From: Parelaphostrongylus tenuis
Taxonomy: Eukaryota > Nematoda > Chromadorea > Rhabditida > Metastrongylidae
DNA length: 64,000 nt
NCBI GenBank assembly: GCA_019055375.1
Contig: JAHQIW010006249.1
Coordinates: forward strand, 1 to 64,000
Direction of reading: 5' to 3'
Shown: positions 1 to 11,600 of the stretch, in pieces
Numbering within the stretch: position 1 is the stretch's first letter
How the letters are laid out: each line of letters starts with the position of its first letter
Position numbers and translations under genes: made by a program
Notes under the pieces: model-generated
What the model was told of the DNA's origin: nothing
The model's database searches: none
The model's input: only the letters and a program-made list of their open reading frames with translations

Positions 1-660
1 AGAAATGCGAAAAAAAGGATATCGTTGTTACGCTATGGATCTATCATCAAGAAATAGTGAAGTGATAGACAAGTGAGCTTTTTCTTTCTATAATTCTTAC
101 GTTGTAGAAGAGTTTTCAAAACCAACTGACCAAATAGAGCACTAAAAGAACTGCTTTGAAGCGCCGTGGTGGAGAACCAAGCCAGCAACTTTCTCCCCTT
201 TGATTGGCATTGCTAACCACTTAGCAGTAGAGTTGCTCACCGCGCGCGGCAGGCGGGTGTCTTGCCTGAAGTGTAACTATGTAATTGAGACAAGGTGCTT
301 CTTTTCTCATCGGGAAGAGTTTTTTGAAGAGGTCTTTCTTGCTAGAGGAAAGCCTTCGATTATACATTCAGTTTGTTCTTCTGAAGAAGTATCCTTACCG
401 CGCAGCAGCAGCAAAATTAAAAAAATGCGTTTCACACGCGACGCTCGTTATCGACAGTATTTTCCGCTGAACAGAGCTTCTCCTTCAGACTCGCAGTAAT
501 CACTCCATGATGTAACTCTAGGCGATTCCAACACTATGTTTGCTTTCTAAAAAACGTTTGTTGCACTGAATCAGTGACAAATGAGATTAAGTTCACGAAA
601 TACGCCGCGTACTGCTTTTTGGATAGAGTGCGTGAGTTACTGTGTATGATCATGCAGAGA
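1..660. other. no gene recognised
   Basis: No open frame here resembles a known family or joins through convincing splice sites. The sequence is AT-rich and I see no tRNA-like boxes or terminal inverted repeats. Confidence 0.5.
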
Positions 661-960
661 GTCTTACATGTGGCGCACGATTTTTGTTATTAAATTTAGA
701 GATTTTTTTAGTTTGAGAGAGCCTAAGATTAAATATCTGGCTGATACTCTAAGACATGCTTTCCACGTTTATATGCTTTTCGTGCATACTCTTGGGCTGC
801 TTAGTTTAAACAAATCAGCGAGTTTATTTGGCATTTCGAATGAAATTGAACAGCTCAAGCCTATGGAACGGTATAAAAAAAGTTTACATTTATATTTAGC
901 ACAGAAACCTGGAAATCTTTACGAAAGGGTGGAAAAATCTTTCAAGAAATAACTGAAATT
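661..960 (+). repeat. dispersed repeat, copy 1 (partner at 2035-2290)
   Basis: The block starting TACATGTGGCGCACGATTTTTG is echoed near 2043 by ACATGTGGAACACGATTTTTG. Both continue with a shared stretch ending in GGGCTGCTTAG or GGCTGCTTAG and then a GAGTTTATTT motif. The 94-residue open frame at 668-952 has no recognisable domain and its frame is not kept in the second copy. I read this as a diverged repeat pair rather than a gene. Confidence 0.4.
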
Positions 961-2034
961 CTGGCGATAGCGCGCAATCCGTGTGAAAGTTCAATTATTA
1001 TCCTTTCTACGGTGTTCGGTGTACTTTTGAATTTTCAATCTTCCGAGGTACAAGCTTTCAATTGATTAGTGATAATCCAGTAGAAATTCTTTGTTCAGTG
1101 AAATTCCCCTTCAAGAAGCCTTTCCCTATAACAGAAAAGTACATGGAAAGGTTATCGCTGAGTTGCCGCTCACTGTAAATATTATATTCATATTTTATAA
1201 TTGCTAAACTAGTGAATGATTTAATTTTTATGAATGCCCAAAGTGGAAAGTCTTAATTTTCTGTTGGGAGATGTTTAATTCCATACATAAACCACTTCAG
1301 AAACGTTCAATATTAATTCATTACAGAAGTCTTCAATGTCCTCCAGTAGACACTGCATGCGGCTTTTTCCCACCTTGCGAAATTTCACTTATATATATCA
1401 CGAATGCTCAAGCTCGCTTTTCTTATCAGACCATTTCTTCTTCCAAATTTTGGAGAGACACTTGCACTCGACGGGTTCTGCCAAGACATAAGTTCACTCT
1501 TCACTAGGACTTTGTATGGAACTATCGAATTACTTGGTTGAACTGATTTTTTGGAAAACCTTTTTGTTGCCGTTTAAGAGCTGTGATCGCCCATTGTCAA
1601 TGGTTTGCAATAAATTACTAACGCACAAAATCAAGAATAAGAATACGCTCGACGGATTTAGCGTAGTTTTTTGTCAGCGTTGAGGACAAGGACTTTTCTG
1701 GTTTTCCTTAGAAGTTTTGAAAACAATTCATTAGCAAAAACTTCGTAAATATCAAACTGGGGTTTCTTTTATGAAGCCTTTCCCGAGTGCTGCGGCACTG
1801 AAAACGAACTTGGGTATCACACTTGGAGTGACCAGAGTGTTTTTTTTTGTACTGTCGGGATTTGTAGATAGCTTTTCACAATATTCAAGTGCGCATTGGA
1901 TAGCATGAAGCTTTACGAATTCAAGACTAAACCCTACTCTCGAAAGGTCTTTATAGCGCCCTGTGAGAGCGAAAAGAAGTTCACATTTCAGACTCGGATT
2001 AATCGCTATTCGCGGCGACTTGATCGATCGCGCA
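961..2034. other. no gene recognised
   Basis: No supported coding exon, RNA gene or element end. A 97-residue minus-strand open frame at 1752-2045 has no recognisable domain. Confidence 0.4.
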
Positions 2035-2290
2035 GCGGTATTCACATGTGGAACACGATTTTTGCTACTTAATCCGCGAAATTTTCATCGCTTCAAAAAA
2101 TTCTTGATAAAACGTATGATTCCGAAATCCAAGATTCCTCTGCAGATTCATGTGCTTTTGTGCTTAGGCTTAGGCTGCTTAGGCCTATTGCTCAGTAACG
2201 AGTTTATTTTGCAATCTAAAATAAAAGTAGAAAGCTTAAGTCGCAAAATGACATAACGAAGTTTTTCTTACAATTTTAATACAAATATAA
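2035..2290 (+). repeat. dispersed repeat, copy 2, with short TTAGGC run
   Basis: Diverged partner of the 661-960 block. Around 2164-2185 it contains two adjacent TTAGGC hexamers and a third nearby, the nematode telomere unit. This is too short to call an interstitial telomere but matches the longer array at 12.1-12.4 kb. Confidence 0.4.
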
Positions 2291-2663
2291 GTGTTTACGA
2301 AACGGAGAAAAAGTTTGGATAGACAACGAGATTACGCATAACAACGCACTCCGCCTGTGAAACTCATTATTTACTTTCAATACTAGAACGCAAAGGAAAA
2401 GATTTTTCTAGAAATCACAGGTAAGCGGGCGTTGAAAAAAATCCTGAGGAAAGCTTCATGGTAAGTCCATAATCGTCATTTCTTCGGTGAGGCACTAATA
2501 GTACAAATTGTTATAATAGCAAAAATTACTTGTACGCTGCAAGTAGAGTAATTTTTAATCAAGCAATAAAGCTGTGTTTTATTAAGAAAGTGAATTCTTT
2601 ATATGAAAGCGGAAAATGCGCTGGAAAAAAGTCAATCCGGGAAAGTGAGAACCAACTAGCAGA

Positions 2664-2969
2664 ATGACTATAAATCTGGCGAGATTCAGGAAATTGAAGG
2701 ACTTCAATTTCGAACAAAAGCGAAGAAGCGGTAAGCATCATAAGAGTGGTAAAGAACCACGAAGTGAAGAGGAATCTACGACAAAAAGATCAGCCGATGG
2801 CAGCTCAAGGAGAGAGCGCGATGAAAGCGCTAAAAAAGGCAAGGAGGACGCCAGGCTTAAAAAATTTGAAGATGGAGAATCGAGCGACTTCGAAATTGAT
2901 GCTCATAAAGCTGACAAACCTCGTTGCCAACAACGTGCAACTCACTCGTCGTCAAAGAGTAGAAGGTGA
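2664..2969 (+). CDS. possible exon, Lys/Ser/Glu-rich low-complexity protein
   Basis: A 101-residue open frame is rich in charged residues, with patches such as KRRSGKHHKSGK, SSRRERDESAKKGKED and EDGESSDFEID. That composition suits a disordered nuclear protein. It ends in a Ser/Arg patch followed by TGA, but a possible splice donor (AAG|GTGATT) lies just before the stop, so the frame could instead continue in a later exon. An overlapping frame at 2746-3003 also reads protein-like, so the frame choice is uncertain. A good donor (CACAG|GTAAGC) at about 2420 could belong to an upstream exon. No family is recognised. Confidence 0.3.
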   Translation: MTINLARFRKLKDFNFEQKRRSGKHHKSGKEPRSEEESTTKRSADGSSRRERDESAKKGKEDARLKKFEDGESSDFEIDAHKADKPRCQQRATHSSSKSRR

Positions 2970-5489
2970 TTATTTCTATGTAGCAAGAATTTGTATCCTA
3001 TAGTCGTATATTTTTGTACACTTGTAAGCCTTACACGACCTTTAGCTAAGCTTGACAAAACTAGACTATATATAAAACTATATATAACTATATATAAAAC
3101 TAGCTTGATATTACTATCGATCAAAAAAACACCATGGTTTTTGGAAATGACTCTAATCTTGAAATCGGCTTTTCACTTTAGCACAATTTCACACTTCATT
3201 ATAGAAGTTCAAGATCCGTACGTGTTATGCGCAAGAGGCATGCCATTCTAGTATTACGAATTAAATCATAAGCGAAGGGAACCGAACGATAGCATTTTTG
3301 TTCCCCTGAAGCCTTCTCGAGCATTTGATTATAACAATTTTTAGTTTATTATTCTATTGCGTACCCGATATCGGTTGTATACTATGTGGATTCTAGCAGT
3401 TCTTGCGTTCGATCGGTTTCCTCACATCCATCATATACCAAAGCTTTCGACGTTGATCGCTTATGTGTTGTGGCTGCCGCAAGAGGCTTTTTCTGCCACT
3501 GTAACGATTTTTTTCTTCGAATTCTGGTAGAATCGACTTTCCATAAGATTCTGAGAACGCCGCGATTAGGCGTTTTCGTGGACTAGAGGAAACGCGCTTT
3601 CCCGAATGAAGTCTGGTAACAAGTTTAAACCTCCACGTGATGAAAAGTTCGGTGGATCTTGCATGGGTTGGTACCAGCGCTGGATTAGTTGGACAGCTCG
3701 CTTTATGAACAGATTCACTGCCACTGCCCTATTTGCTCCATACGATCAACGATTGCAATGGATATATCTACCGTGGCAAATCCTGTGACCCGTCCCGTCC
3801 TGCCCCATCACAATCATTAGCCAGACAGTTATCTTGAAATCATTTTGACCTCTAAATGATTAAGAAAGATCTTGGCAATTCATTTGATTGATTTGTTGTT
3901 CATTGAATTGTTTTCTTGGTTTTAGATCATGCCTGAGTGTAAATGTCAAATCTCTTCAAGTCCAGGTTCATATTATGCCTTCAAAATGTATGGAAATATT
4001 CCTTTTAGCGCTTTCTAGGCGAAGCATAACTTCTCCGGAAAGCTGGGTGGTCCGACCACCTTTCATCTTTATAAGAAGAAAAGTGTAAAATCATAAAGAC
4101 ATAGAGATGCTGCTGCCTTCACCACTAGGTGGTTGTTTCAAAGAATGAAGTTAATATGACCTCAGGGTTATTTGACAAAATATTATTTTCATACTACCCT
4201 CATTAGATTAGCATATCAGCATTCTGTCGGCGATTTTTCGACGGCACGATAACCTGAACATGTCGCGTGAGATCATTTACAATTTTGACGCATAGGACGG
4301 AGAATTTCATCAAATGGTCTGGTACCAAACTCGGATACATTTTTTTACGATATCCACTCATTTATGTGCTATTCATGACTACTTCAGGGACACTCCGTTA
4401 GACAGCCCAAAAGCCAGGCGTGGAAAGCGTCAAGAGTGAGTTGTAGCTCGTCTCAGCTCGAACGTCTCTTTGAATTCGAGCTTTCACTTATTTGTACATT
4501 TTTTTTGCTTATTTATATGACATTAGTGTCTTTATTCGAAGCATCAGCCCTTCCTTCATTCAGTTTCATGTTTCGCACCAATTAACCTTAGTGTCTTCGA
4601 TTTGTATCTGTGTTCGGGTGTCATTTGAGTATTTTTCTCTTTCACGGATAGAGTTGAGTGCTAGTGAAGACTATTATTGGTGGAAGTCTGAAATAACATT
4701 GATAAAACAGTTACAGGTCTCCATCACAGGTAGTCTTTGGTTTTCGTGGACTGATGGAAGCTTCTCCCAGACACGTTTAGTGACAGTTTGAGTTTTCGAT
4801 GAGTGTGACGGCTTTGTCAACCCGGAAAAGGACTGACCTAGTGATCATGTGTCCATTTACGTCATCTCTCACCACTGCGCTTTCCGCACTTTTAATCGAA
4901 TAACCTAATTGAATTAGCAACATTTGTTTCGTACTAAGTCATTTACTTGATGAACTGAACAAGTGCGATTATCGATTGCTTATGCGACGTAGAAGTTATT
5001 CTACTCATATCCGAGATTATACACAAGTCCGAAAATTCAATCATTTACCACAAAAAGAACTGTGATGGTTATGTTGGTTCGAAGAGTGGGTATGGTCTGC
5101 CTGTTCAGCTTCTTGGACAATTCTAGCAAGTAAACATTACGATAAGTTTGAAAGTAATGCCAGCATATCAACGCTTCTTCGTCCTCGCATCTCATATCAA
5201 CAAAAGTTTGCTATCCCAAGAAAGTATGAAACTTTAGCGCATCGAGTTCTACTAGTAACAAAAGAACTTATCGCGAATGCGGACTCGGTCCCTACTGAAC
5301 TAACGCTTTAATGGAACTTTGAAAAGACGCAGTCCAGGTAGATTAGACATAGCTTTCGTACTCTGTCACTAGCTCCTTCGAAACTGTTTGCATTATAGAA
5401 GCAGCAGCAGCGGTCGATAAACCCACATTCATACATGTCGTCTTAATTTGACTATATTTTTAGCACTTTATTTGATCCATCATCACAGT
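2970..5489. other. no gene recognised
   Basis: Several 60-100-residue frames occur (3386-3586, 3606-3788, 4492-4791) but none shows a domain, a credible exon chain or a repeat partner elsewhere in the window. The sequence looks like intergenic or intronic single-copy DNA. Confidence 0.4.
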
Positions 5490-5720
5490 GTTTTTTTTTT
5501 TCACCGTGCGGACCCCAGTACTTCTAGCATTCAGTTCGTTTGTCATCTTCTTTTTGAACGGCGTAGAATACTGATTGAGAGAGTCTCCTTGTAATCTCGA
5601 GGGTAATCTGGCTGTGGCGCTCCATAGGAGCGGTGTTGTTGACTGCCAGAGAGAGTTGGGGTGGAGCTCGGCTCCACGCGCACCGTAACGAGCATCACAG
5701 CCACTCGGCCACGTCGCTCC
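5490..5720 (-). mobile_element. tRNA-derived SINE, copy 1
   Basis: On the minus strand the element starts GGAGCGACG and carries an exact Pol III A box, TGGCCGAGTGG, typical of tRNA-Ser/Leu. About 30 bases on, a GTGGAGC...GCTCCAC stem resembles a decayed T arm and B box. A ~180-bp body follows, ending in an A run at 5490-5500 (T run on the plus strand). Three more copies on the same strand lie at 25049-25302, 48125-48378 and 57787-58041. Those three ride inside the M segment, while this copy sits outside it, so the family has moved independently. Apparent frames here are chance readings of the SINE. Confidence 0.75.
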
Positions 5721-6705
5721 TACTCTATTGTATCCCATCGTTGTCGTGAAAGAAGTACTATTCAATACTGTCGCATGTTCCGGAGGTCATTCTGTGATGT
5801 TTAAGCTCTAGGACTAGTAAGACACGATGATACGTGCATGCTGCAACAGTCGCTCGATAACGGTAGTAGCTATCAAGGTGTAGTTGCTGAGCAGGATGAT
5901 AATCACTCGATTTCCATATATGCTTTTATCTCTATTCGCCCCTACACACTTTTTCATATGCACTGGAATGAATTAAATAAAACGTTCTATACATCATAGC
6001 TAAGTCGATGTTTAATGGAACATTTGCCAAAAGAAAAGCACTGATTTTTGCCACTCAAAGCTATATTTCTATAAAGCAGCTAAAGACTCGATAGCGAAGT
6101 GTATATTTCTATGCGATATAGAACGGCGACAAAAGAATTCGAAAACTCGTATATCGCTTTTTATTCAACAATTAATTTTGGGCAAAAATGAGAAATCACT
6201 TATTGCTGATCGATAGGAACAAATTGCTGTCAGAGTTTTCGTCCTCCGGAAATGGAAGTCTGGTCAGAGATCTCGATATTAGTGGAGACAGAAAGACTAG
6301 AAGAAGAAGGGAGCGACGAGAGAGAAGAAGAAGAGAAAATAAAGAGAATAAGAACGGCCAAAGAATAAGGAGTGGAATGCTAGAGGTTGTTTTCTTTATA
6401 AGCACTCTTAAAGAGAAAAAGAAAGATAGAGGGAAAAAGAGAGCGAGATCCGTCGCGTTCAAATTTAATCACTTCAAAACATGCCAAGTGATGACGACCA
6501 GAAAATCAGATCAGGGGTGGAATAAGAGTTCTCCTTGCCTAGTTCACTCTCTCCGCAACCTTCTCAATAACTCAATGGTTTAGCGAGGTTAGTCTTTCAA
6601 AATGGATACTGAATATGTGTACCTTCAATGTTTTATACCAAGAAACAAGGTTTTCTATCCAAAATTTTGCAAAAAATTCGACAATGTGGCGGAATTTTGA
6701 TATAG
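5721..6705. other. upstream flank of the SH2 exons, no supported exon
   Basis: An open frame at 6188-6583 (131 residues, with an Arg/Glu-rich middle) could hold a 5' exon of the SH2 gene. I found no donor with the phase needed to join the exon at 6706, so it is not called. Confidence 0.35.
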
Positions 6706-7110
6706 GAGTGTATACATCGGAGTGTGCAACTTTGCAAAAGCCGAGGAACAAGTGAAAAAGCAAGCAGATTTTCGTATTTATCATCAGGTTAGTTTGAAAA
6801 CATAAATCAATTTTATGATATGTCATCGCTTTTGAACTGCCTCTAATTGGTTACAGTTGGTTCATCGTCCTCTTCTTGATGACTTGGAGCAGGAGCTTCC
6901 TTTAATTATCGTCTACAAGACAAGCAACGGTTCATTCAGGTGCGGTAGTTAACATGTAGCACGTACGAGAGTCGTCCATGATGCTACTGTTCTAGACACT
7001 ATCCCATACGTCGGCGAAAAGTTGGCTCATCTTTCTACTATTATGTGGACTACGGTGATCCAAAAGTTCAAGCACACCCCTCATTGGATCATCTCGTCAG
7101 ATATTACAAG
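6706..7110 (+). CDS. SH2-domain protein, three exons (partial)
   Basis: Exons 6706-6787, 6857-6939 and 6996-7110 are separated by introns of 69 and 56 bp with ATAG, TTACAG and TTCTAG acceptors. Phases agree: phase 0, then a split Arg codon (AG|A). The joined product contains FAKAEEQVKKQADF, then VYKTSNGSFRHYPI, then FYYYVDYGDPK, and ends SLDHLVRYYK. The FRHYPI strand, the YYVDYGDPK segment and the closing LVRYYK helix are the classic second half of an SH2 domain, a phosphotyrosine-binding module of signalling proteins. The usual FLVR motif is replaced by DFRIYH, so phosphotyrosine binding may be altered. At 7111 the sequence GTGTGA is either a weak donor or Val-stop, in which case the protein ends with the domain. 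The 5' end is not found; the first exon begins in phase 2. Confidence 0.7.
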
Positions 7111-7112
7111 GT

Positions 7113-7570
7113 GTGAAAAACAACACCAGCATAAAGAAAGTAAAAAGGAGGGAGAGAGAAAGAAAAAAAGGGAAAGAAGGAGAAAGAAAAAAAGAAAAAA
7201 GAAAAAAAGAAAAAAGAAAAAGGAGAAAGAAGAAAAAAGGAAGAGAAAGAAAAAGAAAAAAAAACAGAAAAAAAGAAGAAAAAAAAGAAAAGAAAAAAAG
7301 AAAAGAAAAAAGAAAGAGAAAAAAGAAAAAAAAAAGAAAAAAGAAAGGGAAAAGAAGAAAAAAAGAAAGAAAAAAAAAAAAAGAAAATAAAATAAAGAAA
7401 GGAAAAAATAAAGGGAAAGGGAGAGGAGGAAAAAAAGAAAGGGAAAAGGGAAAGAGAAAAAAGGAACAAAAAGGGAAAAAGGCAAAGGGGACCCCCTCGA
7501 TTACGGACGAAAGGCAACAGCAGAGGATAAAAAAAGGCAAAGCGCTGATACAGGAAGGATCGGGCAAATG
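7113..7570 (+). repeat. long polypurine (A/G) tract
   Basis: Roughly 350-400 bases are almost wholly A and G, mostly (A)n-G and GGGAAA words, with very few pyrimidines between about 7140 and 7480. Lys/Arg/Glu-rich or Phe/Leu/Ser-rich frames across it are compositional artefacts. It follows directly on the SH2 exons and could lie in their downstream intron. Such tracts can form triplex or slipped structures. Confidence 0.85.
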
Positions 7571-7785
7571 AGGCGACAGCCTGCGTGAAGTCAGAATCAG
7601 ATGAATAAGATAAGGGTATAGCAAGGGCTAAGAACTTAGACCGCAAGGTGTATACATCCCCCCTGATACTCTCTCGCCGTGCCCCACCCCCTCCCAGCCG
7701 CGGACGTAGGAGGAAAAACCCAAAGGACAACTCGACGAACATCAAGCCCGGGAAGTAAACAGACCACGACATGCGTGGCTCAAAT
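7571..7785. other. GC-richer spacer, no gene recognised
   Basis: A short stretch between the polypurine tract and the next repeat. It contains a C-rich patch near 7673-7705. No coding or RNA feature is supported. Confidence 0.4.
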
Positions 7786-8130
7786 AATAATTATCAGGCA
7801 TATTGAAATTTGAGCAGTAGTCTTGAGAAAACACACGAAATGAAAGTTATGATTATTGAATATACCAGCCAAGAGTAATCGAGTGTACAACACTCTATGT
7901 TCGGTGAGATTTTCACTGGACATAGAGTGTAAAACGTTCGTCGTCGCTAACTCTTAGTGTGGGGACTGGAGCACCCACAGAGATTAGCAAAAGACGAGAA
8001 AAGGTATCTGCCCGACTGACGAGATCGCAAGATCTAAACACGTGTATCGGGCTCTGTAAGTCAGCCCTGTTTGACAGACCACTGACATGCGTGGCTCAAA
8101 TAATGATTATCAGGCACATTGAAACTGCAT
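7785..8130. mobile_element. foldback/MITE-like element, TGAGCCA family
   Basis: Ends carry GTGGCTCAAATAAT(G/A)ATTATCAGGCA, seen at about 7780-7803 and again at 8092-8117. The middle holds a CACTCTATGTTCG...CATAGAGTGTAAA inverted pair and the motif ACACGTGTATCGGGCTC. Diverged or inverted relatives lie at 19080-19400, 30790-31110, 33822-34115 and 52035-52140. It adjoins the mariner fragment at 8270-8496 and may be a non-autonomous relative of it. That link is inference. Confidence 0.5.
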
Positions 8131-8269
8131 CATTTCGGTATATACAATTGCGCATTTTCTTGTGATATTTTGGCATACAACTTGACTAATTTGCTTGAAG
8201 ATGGAGCTGTCCTGGGAGCCAATTCACTTGCTACTTTTACACTGATGACGCGTACGAAAAAGCTAATGA

Positions 8270-8496
8270 AGCGGTGCGCAGGACTGATGGACCCTCCTAT
8301 GGACGGCCCGAACGCGACTAACTCTCCATACTGCTCTCTCAGGCGATGAACTTCGCGAACCATTGCCCAGCCATCCTTTCTGCAATTGTATCACCACCCC
8401 AGACTCCATTTATCATACGCGCCGCTTCACTAGCATTTTCCCCTCGCGCTAATCGAGCATGAACAGCAGGCGATTTTGTTCCCGAGACAGATCCAT
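8270..8496 (-). pseudogene. mariner-family transposase, N-terminal fragment
   Basis: Reading from an ATG at 8496, the minus strand gives MDLSREQNRLLFML, then GENASEAARMINGVWGG, then QWFAKF and SRSGRP. This is the paired helix-turn-helix DNA-binding region of mariner/SETMAR-type transposases. At least three in-frame stops interrupt it and the catalytic domain is absent. Related HTH fragments occur at about 22130-22332, 45204-45422 and 54935-55099, all minus strand. Dead copy. Confidence 0.7.
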
Positions 8497-8673
8497 CTTT
8501 AAGCAAGTATGGGCAAATCGTATGTCAAGATATTCGCAAAAAAAAGGCGTAATTGACTATGCCAAAATCATGCGCGTTTTAATCATTCCTGATTGATAAA
8601 TTTGGCTTTATTGCCCTGGTGCCAAAACCTATGGAACGACCTGATTATGACGACCTACGTTTTTCGTTTCGAG

Positions 8674-11600
8674 TCATTTTTCTGGGTATACTCTGTTGCT
8701 TTCATCATCTGATTGCTTGTCCTCTTCAGGCTCCTCGTCGGCATTGACAGTTTTTTCACTAAAATGTACGAGTGTATATACCAGCATACAATCAGCGAAA
8801 AACAGATCTGAAGCTTGTAAAAACTTTCACTTAAATTGAATTCCAAAGCTAAACAAAGAAACTAACATTTCCTCATCATTGATTTCATCGACTTCAGTCT
8901 GCTGTTCTGTAAGTTTTGTTTTGTTCGGATCAATCGACGGTGATTTTCTAGCTGTGGCCTCCGCATTCCTCTCAGTTTCTTCTGTCCCTTCAGAGGGCTC
9001 TACAGAATCTTGCTCATTAGCACTACCAGTAACCGTGCCCTCTTCGGCTGCTTCCATATTCTGAGTAGAAAGTAGTTTGATCGAAAGAAAAACGTGGTGA
9101 TATTTGATACGCCTTACCTGTTCCATGGACTCTGACTGCTGCCGTGAAGTGTTTCGATGAGATCTCCTCGGTGAAGCAACTATGTCCACATCATCCGTAT
9201 GAGAATCGTCACTACTTGTCTGCTCCTTTCGAATACGCTCTGTAATTCGGTCTAGTAAATCATTGTAGTACTCCTCAATTATGTATCACGATAGGACTAC
9301 GTCTGAATCAGCAACTATGGATTCCTCGTAATGTCAAACGCTCCACAGACAGACCACCGACGCGATGGTTCGATTACTTCACGAACAGCATAGAAGAAAA
9401 ATATGATATGTATCGAATTCTTAGAACGAGAAGAACTCATTAGACTACTCTTATACGCGATAGGGAAAGATGGAAGCATTACTGGTGTCCGCTCGAGTCA
9501 GTCGACGATCAACGGGACGGCAGGTGATGCAGGTGAACCAACTTATGGGAAAATTTTGAAATAACAATCATACTCTCGTGAAAAATCCCGCCTCTTTTCC
9601 TACAAAGTAAGCAGAGTACTGCATTTGTTGATGAAGCGGCGTACAGAAAGAGGGGTCATAAATGATGCCTTAGTTCTTTCCACTCCACCTCTCTTTTGCA
9701 GTCAATCAACTGAACGCCTTAACTCGGCTAGCCCGAAATTGTAAAGTGATTCGTGTCGACTAACATCCTATGTCACTGTTAAGAAGACGAGGTCCTCAAT
9801 CAACACCCGAAGCAGCGCATGAAATATCCGAACACCTTTGGGGACGGCGAATGCGAGGGAAACGAATCGAGAGGAGACAAGATGCAAACATTTCCCTTGC
9901 GTAACACATTCAAGGAGATGGAAGGCGCAGTTTTCAGTGATCGGTGTATCAAAAGTGAGGTGAACAAGGCACTGGTACGATCCCTCTCCCACCACTCTCT
10001 TGGGATCAATCATCTGAATGCCTAAGAAAGTCTCAACTTGGCTGCCTCAAAGACTATAAGAATCGCTTAGATAGCATTCTAGAACGTTCAAAAAGACGAT
10101 GAAAATCTTCCAAGCAGCAGCCAAAGGAACACGTGGAAGTCTGGAATACCGTATGGCCGACAAATACGAGGAAACAAGTCGAATGCTAGAAGTACCGGGA
10201 ACTCCATGGTAACATGACAGGGTCGTGTAAAGAATAAATTAGTAGGAAAGTCTGCTACCTGCGTCACGCTTCTGTATTTCCAACATTTCGGCTTGGCGTG
10301 CTAGATAGGCGGCAACAAGTTGAGGCCCAGAAGTACTCTGAAGGATAGCGTTCAGAAGTATTTTAACAACTTAACTCTTTCGGGACCATGGATCCACCTC
10401 CTCTGTATCTCTAACCCGCAGGGTGGCAACGCTGGACGGCCTGCTTTACCTCCTCTGCATCTCTAACTCCCAGCGTGGGAACGCACCAAATGTATTATAG
10501 TATTACTTCAATTTATTATTGTTATTTTCCTATGTTATGCTATAAGTTAACGTATTATATTGGTGTAAGTAGGAAAATAACAACATCAAAACAATTGAAA
10601 TAATACAACAATACATTCAACGCGTTTCCTCACTGAGGGTTTCCGATGAGAAAAGGCGGGCCCACGGTCCCGAAAGGATTAAAACAGAATTAGGTGCACT
10701 ATGAAAAAAAGTGCAGATAATATATGATCTGAGAAAATTTAAAATAATTAAAAAAACGACTTCCTACCACTTCTGCTGACGACTTCTCTTTGACAGCTGT
10801 CTCACCACCACTGTTCTGAAGCTCGTTCTCGCATATGTGCTGCAGATTAAAATGATTAGACTAAGTCAAAATGAAGATGAGACCTGCAGTTTCAGACACT
10901 TCTTTTCATTTTATGCTTTTCGGCATTGTTGTGATGTTCCAAATACTCATAAGAGAATTTAGTGATAGGCAAAAATTTAACCTCACACAGAGGTCGAACT
11001 TGTGTTTCACCCATATGAAAGACCATGCTACCATTACACCACCGAGGCAAATACTTGCTATGGTTGCACCATTAGACCAGTTAGTTTAAGAAAGAGAAAG
11101 GAATTCGAAATTATAGTGTTTTCATTGCTTTTTTCGCAGTGTTATTATGTTATTTATATGACTAAGAGATTGAGTTGTGAACAAAAAGCACGGCCTCAGG
11201 CGGGAATCGAACCCACGTTTCATCCTATCAGGGGACGCCTGCTCTCCCACTACACCACTGAGGCACATTTGCCCGACCACTCATTCTTCTACATCTCAAT
11301 GTTAGCTATCAGCCACCAACCTTTGACAGGTTTGGTCGGGTATGCGATTATGTTCTTGTTCACCACTCAATCTCTTAGTCATATAAGAAAGGAATTCATA
11401 AAAATCTCTCGATGTTGATCAATTCCTGAAGAATTAGCCATTTCATAAGGGATCGTTAGAGTGAGACTTGATGAATATCTGGGACTCTTAATCACTCGCG
11501 TTGACCTTCCTATGTATCAAGTCGGTACTACTATTCTCGAAGACAAATCTGGCACCAATTCAGCAACGCCACAGGGAGGGTGGACTTAATGAGCCTTGAG

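Noticed and set aside
2746..3003. 85-residue frame overlapping the 2664-2969 frame
   Set aside because: It reads protein-like but shares the same DNA; the 2664 frame has the more typical charged low-complexity composition. Neither is secure.
6188..6583. 131-residue Arg/Glu-rich frame as a 5' exon of the SH2 gene
   Set aside because: No splice donor with the phase needed to join 6706 was found, and an A/G-rich stretch explains the composition.
7081..7772. Long Phe/Leu/Ser-rich or Lys/Glu-rich open frames on both strands
   Set aside because: They are translations of the polypurine tract and its complement; open frames there are a composition effect.
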